Positions 34,905 through 43,783 of a stretch of DNA of 64,000 bases are shown piece by piece. This stretch comes from Streptomyces sp. H39-S7 (GTDB taxonomy: Bacteria > Actinomycetota > Actinomycetes > Streptomycetales > Streptomycetaceae): NCBI RefSeq assembly GCF_027158205.1, contig NZ_JAPVLU010000003.1:1-64000 (forward strand), read 5' to 3'. How positions within the stretch are numbered: the stretch's first letter is position 1; every line of letters begins with the position of its first letter. Position numbers and translations under genes: made by a program. The notes below the pieces were generated by a model. It searched no databases. It was given only the letters and a program-made list of their open reading frames with translations, and was not told the DNA's origin.

Positions 34905-36197
34905 CTAATCCAGCCGGATCACGTCGACTTCCGCGCCCTTGTCCACGGAGGTGGTGTCCTCCGGGACGACGATCAGCGCGTTGGCGTGCGCGAGCGATCT
35001 GACCAGGTGCGACGCGGAGCCGCCGACGGGCGTCACCGTGCCGTTCGCGTACTTGCCGCGGAGGAACTGGCGCTTGCCCGCGGGCGAGGACCCGATCGCG
35101 GTGTCGCAGACCGCGCGCACGACCTCGCGGTGGACGGCTCCCGCGCCCATCAGCGTGCGGATCGCCGGGCGGACGAAGAGCTCGAAGGAGACGTACGCGC
35201 TGACCGGGTTGCCGGGCAGGGCGAGCAGCGGGATGCGGTCGGGGCCGATACGGCCGAAGCCCTGCGGCTTGCCGGGCTGCATGGCGAGCCTGCGGAAGTC
35301 GACCCGGCTCTCGTCGTCCTCGATCGAGGCGAGCGCCTCCTTGACCACGTCGTACGCGCCGACGCTCACCCCGCCGCTGGTGACGATGATGTCGGCCCGG
35401 ATGAGCTGGTCCTCGATGGTGGCACGCAGTGTCTCGACGTCGTCGGCGACGGCGCCGACCCGGTACGCGATGGCGCCCGCGTCCCGCGCGGCGGCGGTCA
35501 GCGCGAAGCTGTTGGAGTCGTGGATCCGGCCGGGGCTGAGCTCCTCGCCGGGCTGGACGAGCTCGCTGCCGGTCGACATCACCACGACGCGGGGGCGCGG
35601 GCGCACCCGGACGCTGCCGCGGCCGATGGCGGCCAGCAGGCCGATCTGCGGCGGGCCGAGGATCGTGCCGGCGGCGAGCGCCAGCTCCCCTGCGGCGACG
35701 TCGCTGCCGCGGGCCCTGACGTACTGGCGCGCCTCGACGGGACGGTGCACCCGGACCTCGCCACTGGCGCCGGCCGGGTCCGAACTGTGCGACCGCATGG
35801 TGGTGGCCGGTCCGCCGCCGGTGCCCGCGTCGGTCCACTCCACGGGGACGACGGCCTCCGCGCCGGGCGGCAGCGGGGCGCCGGTCATGATGCGGGCGGC
35901 CTGGCCGGGGCCGACGGTGGGCAGGTGGTCGCTGCCCGCCGCGACGTCGCCGATGACGGTCAGGACCGCGGGGTGCGCGTCAGTGGCCCCGTCCGTGTCC
36001 GCGGTGCGGACCGCGTAGCCGTCCATCGAGCTGTTGTCGAAGGGCGGCAGCGCGACGGGGACGGTGACGTCCTCGACGAGGACGCAGCCCTGGGCATCGA
36101 GGAGTTGCAGCTCGATCGACTCCAGCGGGGACAGCTGCCCGAGGATGTTGTCGAGGTGCTCGGAGACAGACCAGGTCCGGTCGGTCACGGTGCTCAA
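34905..36197 (-). CDS. glp: Gephyrin-like molybdotransferase Glp (MoeA family)
   Basis: 430 residues with the MoeA architecture: domain I/II (TVPVALPPFDNSSMDGYAVR), domain III with the MPT-binding TSGGVSVGAYDVVKE and PGKPQGFG, and domain IV at the C-terminus (VGGSASHLVRSLA). By sequence it could insert molybdate into adenylyl-molybdopterin. However, linkage to galU and glpR is the signature of the actinobacterial Glp that binds FtsZ. Both roles may coexist. The start is TTG 36197 (MSTVTDR), whose TTGA overlaps the galU stop. moaC follows after 101 bp. Confidence 0.9.
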   Translation of the reverse strand: MSTVTDRTWSVSEHLDNILGQLSPLESIELQLLDAQGCVLVEDVTVPVALPPFDNSSMDGYAVRTADTDGATDAHPAVLTVIGDVAAGSDHLPTVGPGQAARIMTGAPLPPGAEAVVPVEWTDAGTGGGPATTMRSHSSDPAGASGEVRVHRPVEARQYVRARGSDVAAGELALAAGTILGPPQIGLLAAIGRGSVRVRPRPRVVVMSTGSELVQPGEELSPGRIHDSNSFALTAAARDAGAIAYRVGAVADDVETLRATIEDQLIRADIIVTSGGVSVGAYDVVKEALASIEDDESRVDFRRLAMQPGKPQGFGRIGPDRIPLLALPGNPVSAYVSFELFVRPAIRTLMGAGAVHREVVRAVCDTAIGSSPAGKRQFLRGKYANGTVTPVGGSASHLVRSLAHANALIVVPEDTTSVDKGAEVDVIRLD

Positions 36198-37102
36198 TCT
36201 TGCATCTCCTCGGTCACGTACGAGCGGAGCCAGGTCCGGAAGTCCGGGCCCAGGTCTTCACGTTCGCACGCCAGTCTGACAATGGCCCGCAGGTAGTCCG
36301 CGCGGTCGCCGGTGTCGTAGCGGCGGCCGGTGAAGACCACGCCGTGGACCGGGCCGCCGTCGTCGTCGCGGTGCGACATCTCCCGCAGCGCGTCGGTGAG
36401 CTGGATCTCCCCACCGCGGCCGGGCGGAGTCTTCTTGATCGCGTCGAAGACCGCCGGGTCCAGCACGTACCGGCCGATGATCGCGTACGAGGACGGCGCC
36501 TCACCGGCGGCGGGCTTCTCGACCAGGTCCGTCACCCGCACCACGTCGTCCTCGCCGGTGGGCACGATCGCCGCGCAGCCGTAGAGGTGGATCTGCCCGG
36601 GGTCGACCTCCATCAGCGCGATGACGCTGCCGCCGAACCGCTCCTGGACGTCGATCATGCGCGACAGCAGCGGGTCGCGCGGGTCGATCAGGTCGTCACC
36701 CAGCAGCACCGCGAAGGGCTGGTCGCCCACGTGCGGCTCCGCGCACAGCACCGCGTGCCCCAGACCCTTCGGGTCGCCCTGCCGCACGTAGTGCATGGTG
36801 GCCAGGTCGCTGGACTCGCGCACCCGCGCCAGGCGCGACTCGTCGCCCTTGCGGGTCAGCGCCTCCTCCAGCTCGTAGTTCCGGTCGAAGTGGTCCTCCA
36901 GGGCCCGCTTGTTCCGCCCTGTGATCATCAACACATCACCGAGGTTGGCGGCGCGCGCCTCCTCCACCACGTACTGGATCGCCGGCTTGTCGACGACGGG
37001 CAGCATCTCCTTGGGCGTGGCCTTGGTAGCCGGCAGGAACCGGGTACCGAGCCCCGCCGCCGGGATGACGGCTTTGGTGATCCGAGTACGTGCTTGAGTC
37101 AT
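36194..37102 (-). CDS. galU: UTP--glucose-1-phosphate uridylyltransferase
   Basis: 302 residues. Makes UDP-glucose for envelope and storage glycans. Nucleotide-binding motif AAGLGTRFLPATKATPKEMLP near the start, DKPAIQYVVEEA, LGDDLID (metal Asp) and the VEKP motif in DLVEKPAAGEAPS. ATG 37102 gives the usual family N-terminus. Another ATG at 37114 would add four residues. It leads the galU-glp-moaC-mog-GNAT-glpR series and diverges from the folate enzyme gene. Confidence 0.95.
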   Translation of the reverse strand: MTQARTRITKAVIPAAGLGTRFLPATKATPKEMLPVVDKPAIQYVVEEARAANLGDVLMITGRNKRALEDHFDRNYELEEALTRKGDESRLARVRESSDLATMHYVRQGDPKGLGHAVLCAEPHVGDQPFAVLLGDDLIDPRDPLLSRMIDVQERFGGSVIALMEVDPGQIHLYGCAAIVPTGEDDVVRVTDLVEKPAAGEAPSSYAIIGRYVLDPAVFDAIKKTPPGRGGEIQLTDALREMSHRDDDGGPVHGVVFTGRRYDTGDRADYLRAIVRLACEREDLGPDFRTWLRSYVTEEMQD

Positions 37103-37183
37103 GCCGTGCACCATAACCGCTGGGCGTGAGATGAAGATGAAGTTCCGGTTGATAACGGCTGATAGGCGGCAGTAGTGCGGGGT

Positions 37184-37777
37184 ATGAGCGACGGCCACGG
37201 TACCAAGGCGACGCTGCGCGCCGAGTTGCTGCGCCGCCGGCGCGGGCTGACACCGCAGGAGCTCGCGACGGCGGCCCGCGCGCTGGCGGAGCGGGTGGCT
37301 GACCTGCCCGAAATCCGGACGGCGGACACCGTCGCGGCCTATGTCTCGATGGGCACGGAACCCGGTACCCGCGAGGTGATCGACGCGCTGCGCGCCGCCG
37401 GCACCCGCGTACTGCTTCCCGTACTGATGGCCGATAACGACCTGGACTGGGCGGCGTACGAGGGGCCGGAGGCGCTGGAGCGCACCCACCGGGGGCTGTC
37501 GGAGCCGGCCGGCTCGCGGCTGGGGCCCGAGACGGTGACCCGCGCCGGGGTGGTGCTGCTGCCGGGGCTCGCGGTCGACGGGGACGGGCTGCGGCTGGGA
37601 CGCGGCGGAGGCTCGTACGACCGCGTGCTGGCGCGGCTGGAGCGGGCGGGCCGCCATCCGGCCCTCATGGTGCTGCTGTACGCGAACGAGGTGGTCGCCC
37701 GGGTCCCGAGGGAACCGCACGACCACCCCGTGCACCTCGCGGTGACCCCCGAGGGGATCCACCGCTTCACCCCCTGA
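37184..37777 (+). CDS. 5-formyltetrahydrofolate cyclo-ligase
   Basis: 197 residues. ATP-dependent conversion of 5-formyl-THF to 5,10-methenyl-THF. The substrate/ATP motif LPGLAVDGDGLRLGRGGGSYDR and the N-terminal basic helix (KATLRAELLRRRRGL) match the family. ATG 37184 is chosen, with GTG 37175 in frame upstream. It diverges from galU with an 81-bp gap and ends only 6 bp from the convergent penicillin acylase stop. Confidence 0.94.
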   Translation: MSDGHGTKATLRAELLRRRRGLTPQELATAARALAERVADLPEIRTADTVAAYVSMGTEPGTREVIDALRAAGTRVLLPVLMADNDLDWAAYEGPEALERTHRGLSEPAGSRLGPETVTRAGVVLLPGLAVDGDGLRLGRGGGSYDRVLARLERAGRHPALMVLLYANEVVARVPREPHDHPVHLAVTPEGIHRFTP

Positions 37778-37783
37778 AAGGGG

Positions 37784-40486
37784 TCAGGGCGTCAGCGCCA
37801 TCTTGTCGCTCGTCGCGTCGTCCACCTTGGCTCTGGAGAAGACCCACGGCAGGAGTTCGCCCTTGGCCCACAGCGCCGTCTGGTCGGAGTAGTGCGCGTT
37901 GTACGCGTGCCCCGAGGCGCCGGTGAGGTTGATCCAGCGGGACTTGTCGAAGTCGCCGAGGTTGACGATCATGCGCATCGACGGCACCCAGACGACGTCG
38001 TAGCCGCCGGCCGCGTTCCAGCCGGTCGCGTTGACCGCCGCCTCACCGCCGCCGAGCTGCCACGGGCCGCGGTTGAGCAGCCATTTCACCACGGCGGGAC
38101 CGCCGGTGCCGAGCGTCTGGTTCCTGAGCTCCAGCTTGTGCAGCCGGCCCCAGCTCCAGGTGTCGATGTCCTTGCCGAGCTTGGCGGTCAGCTCGTACCG
38201 CGCGTCCTGCATCGCCTGCCGGAGGAGCTGGTCGCGGGTGCTGTGCGCGGACGGCGCCGCGGCGCTGTCGAAGAACGCGGTCGGCGACATCGTCCACCAG
38301 GCGTTCGTCTCGTCCGGAAGGATCTTGCGGACGACCTCGAACCACCGGTCGCCGCCGTCGGGCTGCGCCTGGTCGGCCTCGCGCTCACCGCACTCGTTGA
38401 CCGTCTCGCTCTTGCCGTCGAGGTCGTCGACCGGACCCGACTGGTCGACGGCGGGCACACGCAGGCACTGGTCCTCGGGGCGCAGCTCCTTGGGCAGCTT
38501 GTTGCCGAAGGCGAGCTTCAGGGTGTTGCGCCAGACGGCGTTGAAGTAGGCGGCGGCCGCGGAGTCGGCGTCCTGGTTGAAGTCCCAGCCCTCCAGCAGC
38601 TGCTGGGCGTCGCGGACGTAGGAGTCCTTCACGTCGACCTTGAGCAGGTAGGGCACCAGCAGCTTGGCGATCTCGCTGCTGCTGTCGGACTGCATGGTCT
38701 GCATGTCGTCCATGGAGACCTTGCCGCCGTCCTTGATCTTGGACGCGATGAGGTCGTTGATGCGCTGGCTGCGGGCGCCGTAGCCCCAGTCCTTGGTCAG
38801 CATCGGGGCGTACTTGCCCTCGTTGATCACGGCCTGGTTGGCGGTGACGATGTAACCGCGGGCCGGGTCTTCCTCCCAGGGCATGGACTTGAACGGGATG
38901 TACGTGTCCCAGCGGTAGCGCGAGTCCCAGCCGGGCGCCGGGTAGCGGCCGTCGCCCGTGGCGCGGACCGGGATCTTGCCCGGGGCCTGGTAGCCGATGT
39001 GGCCCTGCTTGTCGGCGTAGATCAGGTTCTGCGACGGGACCTCGAAGTCGGCCGCGGCGGCCCGGAACTGCTCGAAGTTCTGTGCCTTGTTGATCTCGAA
39101 GACCGCGTCCATGCTCTTGCCGGGGTCGAGCGCGGTCCACCGCAGGGCGACCGCGTAGCCGCCGCTGCGGTCGGGGGCGGCGTCCTGGACGGGCGCCGTC
39201 TCGCCGACCTTGAGCAGCTCGTCGGAGCGGTCGGAGATGATCGGGCCGTTGTTGGTGGTGCGCACGACGATCTCGCGGTCGGCGCCGCCCGCGACCTTGA
39301 TGGTCTCCTTGCGGGTGGCGAACGGCTTCTGCTTGCCGTCGTAGAGGTAGCTGCCCGCGGTGACCTTCTCCAGGTAGAGGTCGGTCACGTCGGCGCCGAG
39401 GTTGGTCATCCCCCAGGCGATGTTCTGGTTGTGGCCTATGACGACGCCGGGCATCCCGGAGAACGTGTACCCGGCCACGTCGAACGGGCAGGCCGGGCCG
39501 ACGCTGCGGCAGTGCAGCCCCATCTGGTACCAGAGCGACGGCATCTGCGGTGCCAGGTGCGGGTCGTTGGCCAGCATCGGCTTGCCGGTCGTCGTGTAGG
39601 CGCCGGAGACGACCCAGGAGTTGGAGCCGATGCCGTTGCCGGACGGGCCGAGCAGGTTGGGCATCTTGTCGATGATCTCGGAGAGCCCGGAGAGCTGGGA
39701 GTTCAGGGCGCTCGCGCCGACAGGGGTACCGCCGGCTTTGGGCGGCGTGTACTTCTCGGTGATCGGGTCGAGCTTGCCGCCGTCGACGATCGGCTGGTGC
39801 CGCTGGTACGGGTAGCCCGGGTAGAGCTGCTCGATCTGGTCGGCCTTGAGCCGGCTCGTCATCAGCGCGCGGTCGATCTCGTCCTGCATGTTGCCGCGCA
39901 GGTCCCACGCCATGGCCTTGAGCCAGGCGACGGAGTCGACCGGGGTCCACTGCTCGGGCTTGTAGTCGTTGGAGAACGACAGGGCCGCGTACTCGACGGA
40001 CAGGGCCGCGCCGCTGTGGTCCTTCAGGTACGCGTTGACGCCCTCGGTGTACGCCTGGAGGTACTTCTTGGTGCTCGCGTCGAGCTTGGAGTCGTACTCC
40101 TTCTGCGCGATGTCGCGCCAGCCGAGCGTGCGCAGGAAGGCGTCGGTCTCGACCTGGCCGGAGCCGAACATCTCCGACAGCCGGCCCGAGGTGAGGTGGC
40201 GTCGGACGTCCATCTCGTAGAACCGGTCCTGCGCCTGGACGAAGCCCTGGGCCCTGAAGAGGTCCTCGGAGGTGTCCGCGTAGATCTGCGGGATGCCCTT
40301 GCTGTCGCGTTCCACGTCGACGGGCGCGGTGAGGCCCTTGAGTTTCAGCGATCCGGTGGTCTCGGGGAACGAGGCGCGCACGGTGCTGACGCTCCAGTAC
40401 GACCCGTATCCGATGCCCCCCACCAGCAGGACCACGAACGCGATCACAAAGAGGCGAAGGCGGCGGGACTTCTTCTTGGCGGGCAT
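37784..40486 (-). CDS. Penicillin acylase-family Ntn hydrolase, membrane-anchored
   Basis: 900-residue precursor of an N-terminal-nucleophile amidase (penicillin G acylase/PvdQ superfamily). A basic start and one hydrophobic helix (about 9-30) anchor or export it. The alpha chain region contains YADTSEDLFRAQGFVQAQDR. Autocatalytic cleavage should expose Ser288 in G-SNSWVVSG. Downstream oxyanion/Asn residues are in ANDPHLAPQMPSLWYQ. The natural substrate may be acyl-homoserine lactone, lipopeptide or beta-lactam and cannot be read from sequence. ATG 40486 has GAAGGA 5 nt upstream. The longer upstream frame would destroy the membrane anchor position. Confidence 0.92.
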   Translation of the reverse strand: MPAKKKSRRLRLFVIAFVVLLVGGIGYGSYWSVSTVRASFPETTGSLKLKGLTAPVDVERDSKGIPQIYADTSEDLFRAQGFVQAQDRFYEMDVRRHLTSGRLSEMFGSGQVETDAFLRTLGWRDIAQKEYDSKLDASTKKYLQAYTEGVNAYLKDHSGAALSVEYAALSFSNDYKPEQWTPVDSVAWLKAMAWDLRGNMQDEIDRALMTSRLKADQIEQLYPGYPYQRHQPIVDGGKLDPITEKYTPPKAGGTPVGASALNSQLSGLSEIIDKMPNLLGPSGNGIGSNSWVVSGAYTTTGKPMLANDPHLAPQMPSLWYQMGLHCRSVGPACPFDVAGYTFSGMPGVVIGHNQNIAWGMTNLGADVTDLYLEKVTAGSYLYDGKQKPFATRKETIKVAGGADREIVVRTTNNGPIISDRSDELLKVGETAPVQDAAPDRSGGYAVALRWTALDPGKSMDAVFEINKAQNFEQFRAAAADFEVPSQNLIYADKQGHIGYQAPGKIPVRATGDGRYPAPGWDSRYRWDTYIPFKSMPWEEDPARGYIVTANQAVINEGKYAPMLTKDWGYGARSQRINDLIASKIKDGGKVSMDDMQTMQSDSSSEIAKLLVPYLLKVDVKDSYVRDAQQLLEGWDFNQDADSAAAAYFNAVWRNTLKLAFGNKLPKELRPEDQCLRVPAVDQSGPVDDLDGKSETVNECGEREADQAQPDGGDRWFEVVRKILPDETNAWWTMSPTAFFDSAAAPSAHSTRDQLLRQAMQDARYELTAKLGKDIDTWSWGRLHKLELRNQTLGTGGPAVVKWLLNRGPWQLGGGEAAVNATGWNAAGGYDVVWVPSMRMIVNLGDFDKSRWINLTGASGHAYNAHYSDQTALWAKGELLPWVFSRAKVDDATSDKMALTP

Positions 40487-40671
40487 CTCTGTCCTTCGAG
40501 GGGCAGGGTGGACCGGGTGCTCTTGGTGCTGGATTGGTGCTGGAGCAACCATAGGCGCAGCGATCGGGACGCCCCTACGCGGAGTCATCGTTGACCGCGG
40601 AAGTTCAAGTACCGGTAAAATGTTAGGCAAGGCAATGAACTTCTCCCAGGCCTTCGAGGAAGGACCGCGCC

Positions 40672-42159
40672 CTGACTGTCCACCGTCTCAATGAACTCCT
40701 GTTGATCGGCGCCCTCGTGCTGCTCATCGCGGTGGTCGCCGTGCGACTGGCGTCGCGCAGCGGCCTGCCCACTCTGCTCATCTACCTCGGCATCGGCGTC
40801 GCGATCGGCCAGGACGGCCCGTTCGGCTTTACCTTCGACGACGTCCAGCTGACCCAGGTCCTGGGATATGCGGCACTTGTGGTGATTCTTGCCGAAGGCG
40901 GACTCGGCACGAAGTGGCAGGAGATCAAACCGGTGGTGCCCGCCGCCGCGGTGCTCTCGACGTTCGGCCTCATGCTGAGCGTCTTCATCACGGCGGGCGC
41001 GGCCCACTACCTGGTGGGGCTGGACTGGCGGCAGGCGCTCATCATCGGCGCGGTGGTCTCGTCCACGGACGCGGCGGCGGTCTTCTCGGTCCTGCGCAAC
41101 GTGCCGCTGCCGAAACGCATCACCGGGGTGCTCGAAGCCGAGTCCGGCTTCAACGACGCCCCTGTCGTCATCCTCGTGGTGGCGTTCTCGACGGCGGGAC
41201 CGGTCGAGCACTGGTACCTGCTCCTCGGGGAGATCGCGATGGAGCTGGCGATCGGTGCCGCGATCGGCATGGCCGTCGGCTGGCTGGGCGCCTACGCGCT
41301 GCGGCACATCGCCCTGCCCGCCTCCGGCCTCTACCCGATCGCGGTGATGGCCATCGCGGTCTTCGCCTACGCCGCCGGCGCGACGGCCCACGGCTCCGGA
41401 TTCCTGGCCGTCTACATCGCCTCCCTGATACTCGGCAACGCCAAACTGCCGCACCGGCCGGCCACCAGGGGGTTCGCCGAAGGGCTCGGCTGGATCGCGC
41501 AGATCGGCCTCTTCGTCCTGCTCGGGCTGCTCGTCACCCCGCACGAACTCGGCGACGACATCCTGCCCGCGCTCGTCATCGGCCTGATCCTGACCGCGGT
41601 GGCCCGACCGCTGTCGGTCACCGCGAGCCTGGCGCCGTTCCGCATCCCCTGGCGGGAGCAGGCGCTGATGTCCTGGGCCGGGCTGCGCGGCGCCGTGCCC
41701 ATCGTGCTGGCCACGATCCCGATGGTGGCGGGCGTGCCCGACAGCCGCCGGATATTCAACATCGTCTTCATCCTGGTGATCGTCTACACCCTGGTGCAGG
41801 GCCCGACCCTGCCCTGGCTCGCCCGGCGGCTGCGCCTCGGTGTCCGCGACGGGGCGGCCGACCTCGGCATCGAGTCGGCGCCGCTGGAACGGCTGCGCGG
41901 CCACCTGCTCTCCGTCTCCATCCCGGAAGAGTCCCGGATGCACGGCGTGGAGGTCAGCGAGCTGCGGCTGCCGGCCGGAGCGGCCGTCACCCTCGTCGTA
42001 CGGGACGGGACCAGCTTCGTGCCGCTGCCGAACACGGTGCTGCGGCGCGGCGACGAGTTGCTGGTCGTCGCCACCGACCCGGTGCGGGACGCCGCGGAAC
42101 GGCGGCTGCGCGCGATCGGGAAGGGCGGCAAGCTCGCGAACTGGCTGGGCGAAGGGTGA
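40672..42159 (+). CDS. Potassium/proton antiporter, CPA1 family with TrkA-C domain
   Basis: 495 residues. About 12-13 TM helices of the NhaP2/CvrA type, with the ion-binding stretch SSTDAAAVFSVLR and ESGFNDAP, and ends in a cytoplasmic TrkA_C/RCK domain (LLSVSIPEESRMHGVEVSELRLPAGAAV). It exchanges K+ (or Na+) for H+. No ATG, GTG or TTG occurs between the upstream in-frame stop and residue 10. CTG 40672 has a strong GAGGAAGGA ribosome-binding site and restores the family N-terminus LTVHRLNELLL. TTG 40702 is the alternative. It diverges from the acylase gene. Confidence 0.9.
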   Translation: MTVHRLNELLLIGALVLLIAVVAVRLASRSGLPTLLIYLGIGVAIGQDGPFGFTFDDVQLTQVLGYAALVVILAEGGLGTKWQEIKPVVPAAAVLSTFGLMLSVFITAGAAHYLVGLDWRQALIIGAVVSSTDAAAVFSVLRNVPLPKRITGVLEAESGFNDAPVVILVVAFSTAGPVEHWYLLLGEIAMELAIGAAIGMAVGWLGAYALRHIALPASGLYPIAVMAIAVFAYAAGATAHGSGFLAVYIASLILGNAKLPHRPATRGFAEGLGWIAQIGLFVLLGLLVTPHELGDDILPALVIGLILTAVARPLSVTASLAPFRIPWREQALMSWAGLRGAVPIVLATIPMVAGVPDSRRIFNIVFILVIVYTLVQGPTLPWLARRLRLGVRDGAADLGIESAPLERLRGHLLSVSIPEESRMHGVEVSELRLPAGAAVTLVVRDGTSFVPLPNTVLRRGDELLVVATDPVRDAAERRLRAIGKGGKLANWLGEG

Positions 42160-42202
42160 GCTCGGGGTGATGACGGGGGGCGAGCTCGGGGTGAGCTCGG
42201 GT
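42158..42202. repeat. Short direct repeats GAGCTCGGG
   Basis: Three copies of GAGCTCGGG with a following GTGA-like tail at 42158, 42182 and 42193, starting at the antiporter stop codon. A low-complexity slippage tract with no evident function. Confidence 0.6.
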
Positions 42203-42271
42203 GAGCGAGGTCTCAGGGGAAGCGGGTGACGTACCGGCCTGCACGGCACTGAGTGCCGGTAAGCTGGGCCG

Positions 42272-42393
42272 GTACGTCGTGAATACGTACGTGTTGAGTA
42301 CACAGACCTCTGTCTGACGCAGAGCTGGCGCGACGGGGACCACCCCGTGTCTTGCGCGAGCGGACAGCTCTCGGCGCCATCCGTGACGGATGG
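42272..42393 (+). promoter_or_regulatory. Candidate attenuator leader of MFS pump, with uORF
   Basis: A 12-codon frame GTG 42279 to TGA 42317 (residues after Met: NTYVLSTQTSV) ends inside hairpin A (CTCTG 42308-42312 / CAGAG 42320-42324). Hairpin A competes with hairpin B, AGAGCTG 42321-42327 / CAGCTCT 42365-42371, which encloses ACGGGG/CCCCGT (42333-42348). A third stem, CCATCCGT/ACGGATGG (42377-42393), stands before the ribosome-binding site. GTACGT-N7-ACGTAC (42272-42290) overlaps the uORF start. The layout fits ribosome-mediated attenuation; no experiment is implied. Confidence 0.5.
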
Positions 42394-42421
42394 GCTACCA
42401 GACAGCACAAAGGACCAAGCC

Positions 42422-43717
42422 GTGGCATCCACGGTGAACAAGCCGGACAGCCCCGCCACCAAGCGGCCCGGATACGGACAACTCCTGCGCACACCCCGCG
42501 CCTGGACGTTCCTGCTGCCCGGATTCGCGGCCCGGCAGCCCTTCGCGATGCTCACCATCGGCATCGTGCTGCTCGTCCAGCACACCACCGGCTCGTACGG
42601 CACGGCCGGCGTCGTGGCCGCCGTGACCGGCGTCTCCATGGCGGTCTTCGCCCCCCAGAACGGCAAGCTCGCCGACCGGTTCGGACAGAGCGCCGTCCTG
42701 CTGCCGGGCGTCCTCGTGCACACGGCCTCCGTGGTGCTGCTGACCGCCCTGGCCCTGTCGCACGCCCCACTGTGGGCGCTGTTCGCGGCAGCCGTGCCGG
42801 CCGGCGCCTCGGTGCCGCAGATCGGCCCGATGGTCCGGGCGCGCTGGGCGGCCAAGCTGGAGGGCTCGCCTCTGATGTCGACCGCCGCGGCGTTCGAGTC
42901 CGTGACGGACGAGTTCACCTTCGTCATCGGCCCGGTGCTGGCCACCGCGCTGTGCACGGGCGTGCACCCGGCGGCCGGACTGATCGCCGAGGCCACCCTC
43001 ACCCTGGTCGGCGGTCTGCTCTTCGCCGCGCAGCGCGGCAGCGCCCCCGCGCCCAGCAGGACCGTCGACGGCGTCCGCGAGAAGCACGTCTCGGCGCTGA
43101 CCATCCCGGGCGTCAGGGCGCTGGCCGTGGCCTTCCTCGGTATCGGCGCGGTCTTCGGCGGCATGCAGGTCGGTCTGACGTCCTTCACCGAGGAGATCGG
43201 CCGCCAGGGCATCGCCGGGCTGCTCTACGGCACCTTCGCGGCGGGCAACATGCTGGCCGGAGTCGTCTGCGGCGCCATCGCCTGGCGCCGCAGCCCGCAG
43301 GGCCGGCTGCTGATCGCGTACGCGGCGCTGGCGCTGGCCTGCTCCGCGCTGTGGGCCGTCCACTCGGTGCCGCTGCTCGGCGCGCTCGGCCTGCTCATCG
43401 GGTTGTGCATCGCCCCCGCCCTGATCACCGGGTACACCCTGGTCGAGTCCCTGGTGCCGGCGACGTCCCGCACCGAGGCCTTCACCTGGCTGACCGGATC
43501 GGTGGCGCTCGGCCAGGCCATCGCGGTGACGGCCGCCGGACAGCTGGCCGACCGGGTCGGCGCGAGCGCCGCCTTCGTGGTGCCGCTGGCCGGTACGGCG
43601 CTCGCTCTAGCCACCCTCGTGGTGCTGCGCAAGCGGCTCAAACCACACTCGGAGGGGCGGATCGTCCAGGGATCGACACGTGGGATGAGTCACCGCGTGC
43701 CGGTCACGGTGGACTGA
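42422..43717 (+). CDS. MFS transporter (probable drug efflux)
   Basis: 431 residues, 12 TM helices of the MFS_1 type. Motif-A-like NGKLADRFGQS follows TM2, and pseudo-symmetry appears with GQLADRVGASA in the second half. The C-terminal tail is basic. Start GTG 42422 has AAGGA 7 nt upstream; the open frame continues further upstream, but that part is the structured leader. It is probably a multidrug or antibiotic exporter, given the attenuator-like leader. 66 bp follow before the FmdB gene. Confidence 0.88.
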   Translation: MASTVNKPDSPATKRPGYGQLLRTPRAWTFLLPGFAARQPFAMLTIGIVLLVQHTTGSYGTAGVVAAVTGVSMAVFAPQNGKLADRFGQSAVLLPGVLVHTASVVLLTALALSHAPLWALFAAAVPAGASVPQIGPMVRARWAAKLEGSPLMSTAAAFESVTDEFTFVIGPVLATALCTGVHPAAGLIAEATLTLVGGLLFAAQRGSAPAPSRTVDGVREKHVSALTIPGVRALAVAFLGIGAVFGGMQVGLTSFTEEIGRQGIAGLLYGTFAAGNMLAGVVCGAIAWRRSPQGRLLIAYAALALACSALWAVHSVPLLGALGLLIGLCIAPALITGYTLVESLVPATSRTEAFTWLTGSVALGQAIAVTAAGQLADRVGASAAFVVPLAGTALALATLVVLRKRLKPHSEGRIVQGSTRGMSHRVPVTVD

Positions 43718-43747
43718 CGCGGCGGAATGCTGCACTATTGAACGTCG

Positions 43748-43774
43748 TTAGCACTCATCGAGTGAGAGTGCCAG
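43748..43774 (+). promoter_or_regulatory. CIRCE (HrcA operator) element
   Basis: TTAGCACTC-N9-GAGTGCCAG. The first arm is perfect and the second matches 7 of 9 positions of the CIRCE consensus TTAGCACTC-N9-GAGTGCTAA. It directly abuts the GGAGG site of the FmdB gene, with a TTGAAC hexamer 5 bp upstream. HrcA normally represses groESL through this element, so the gene should be heat-inducible. Confidence 0.85.
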
Positions 43775-43783
43775 GAGGATCAA

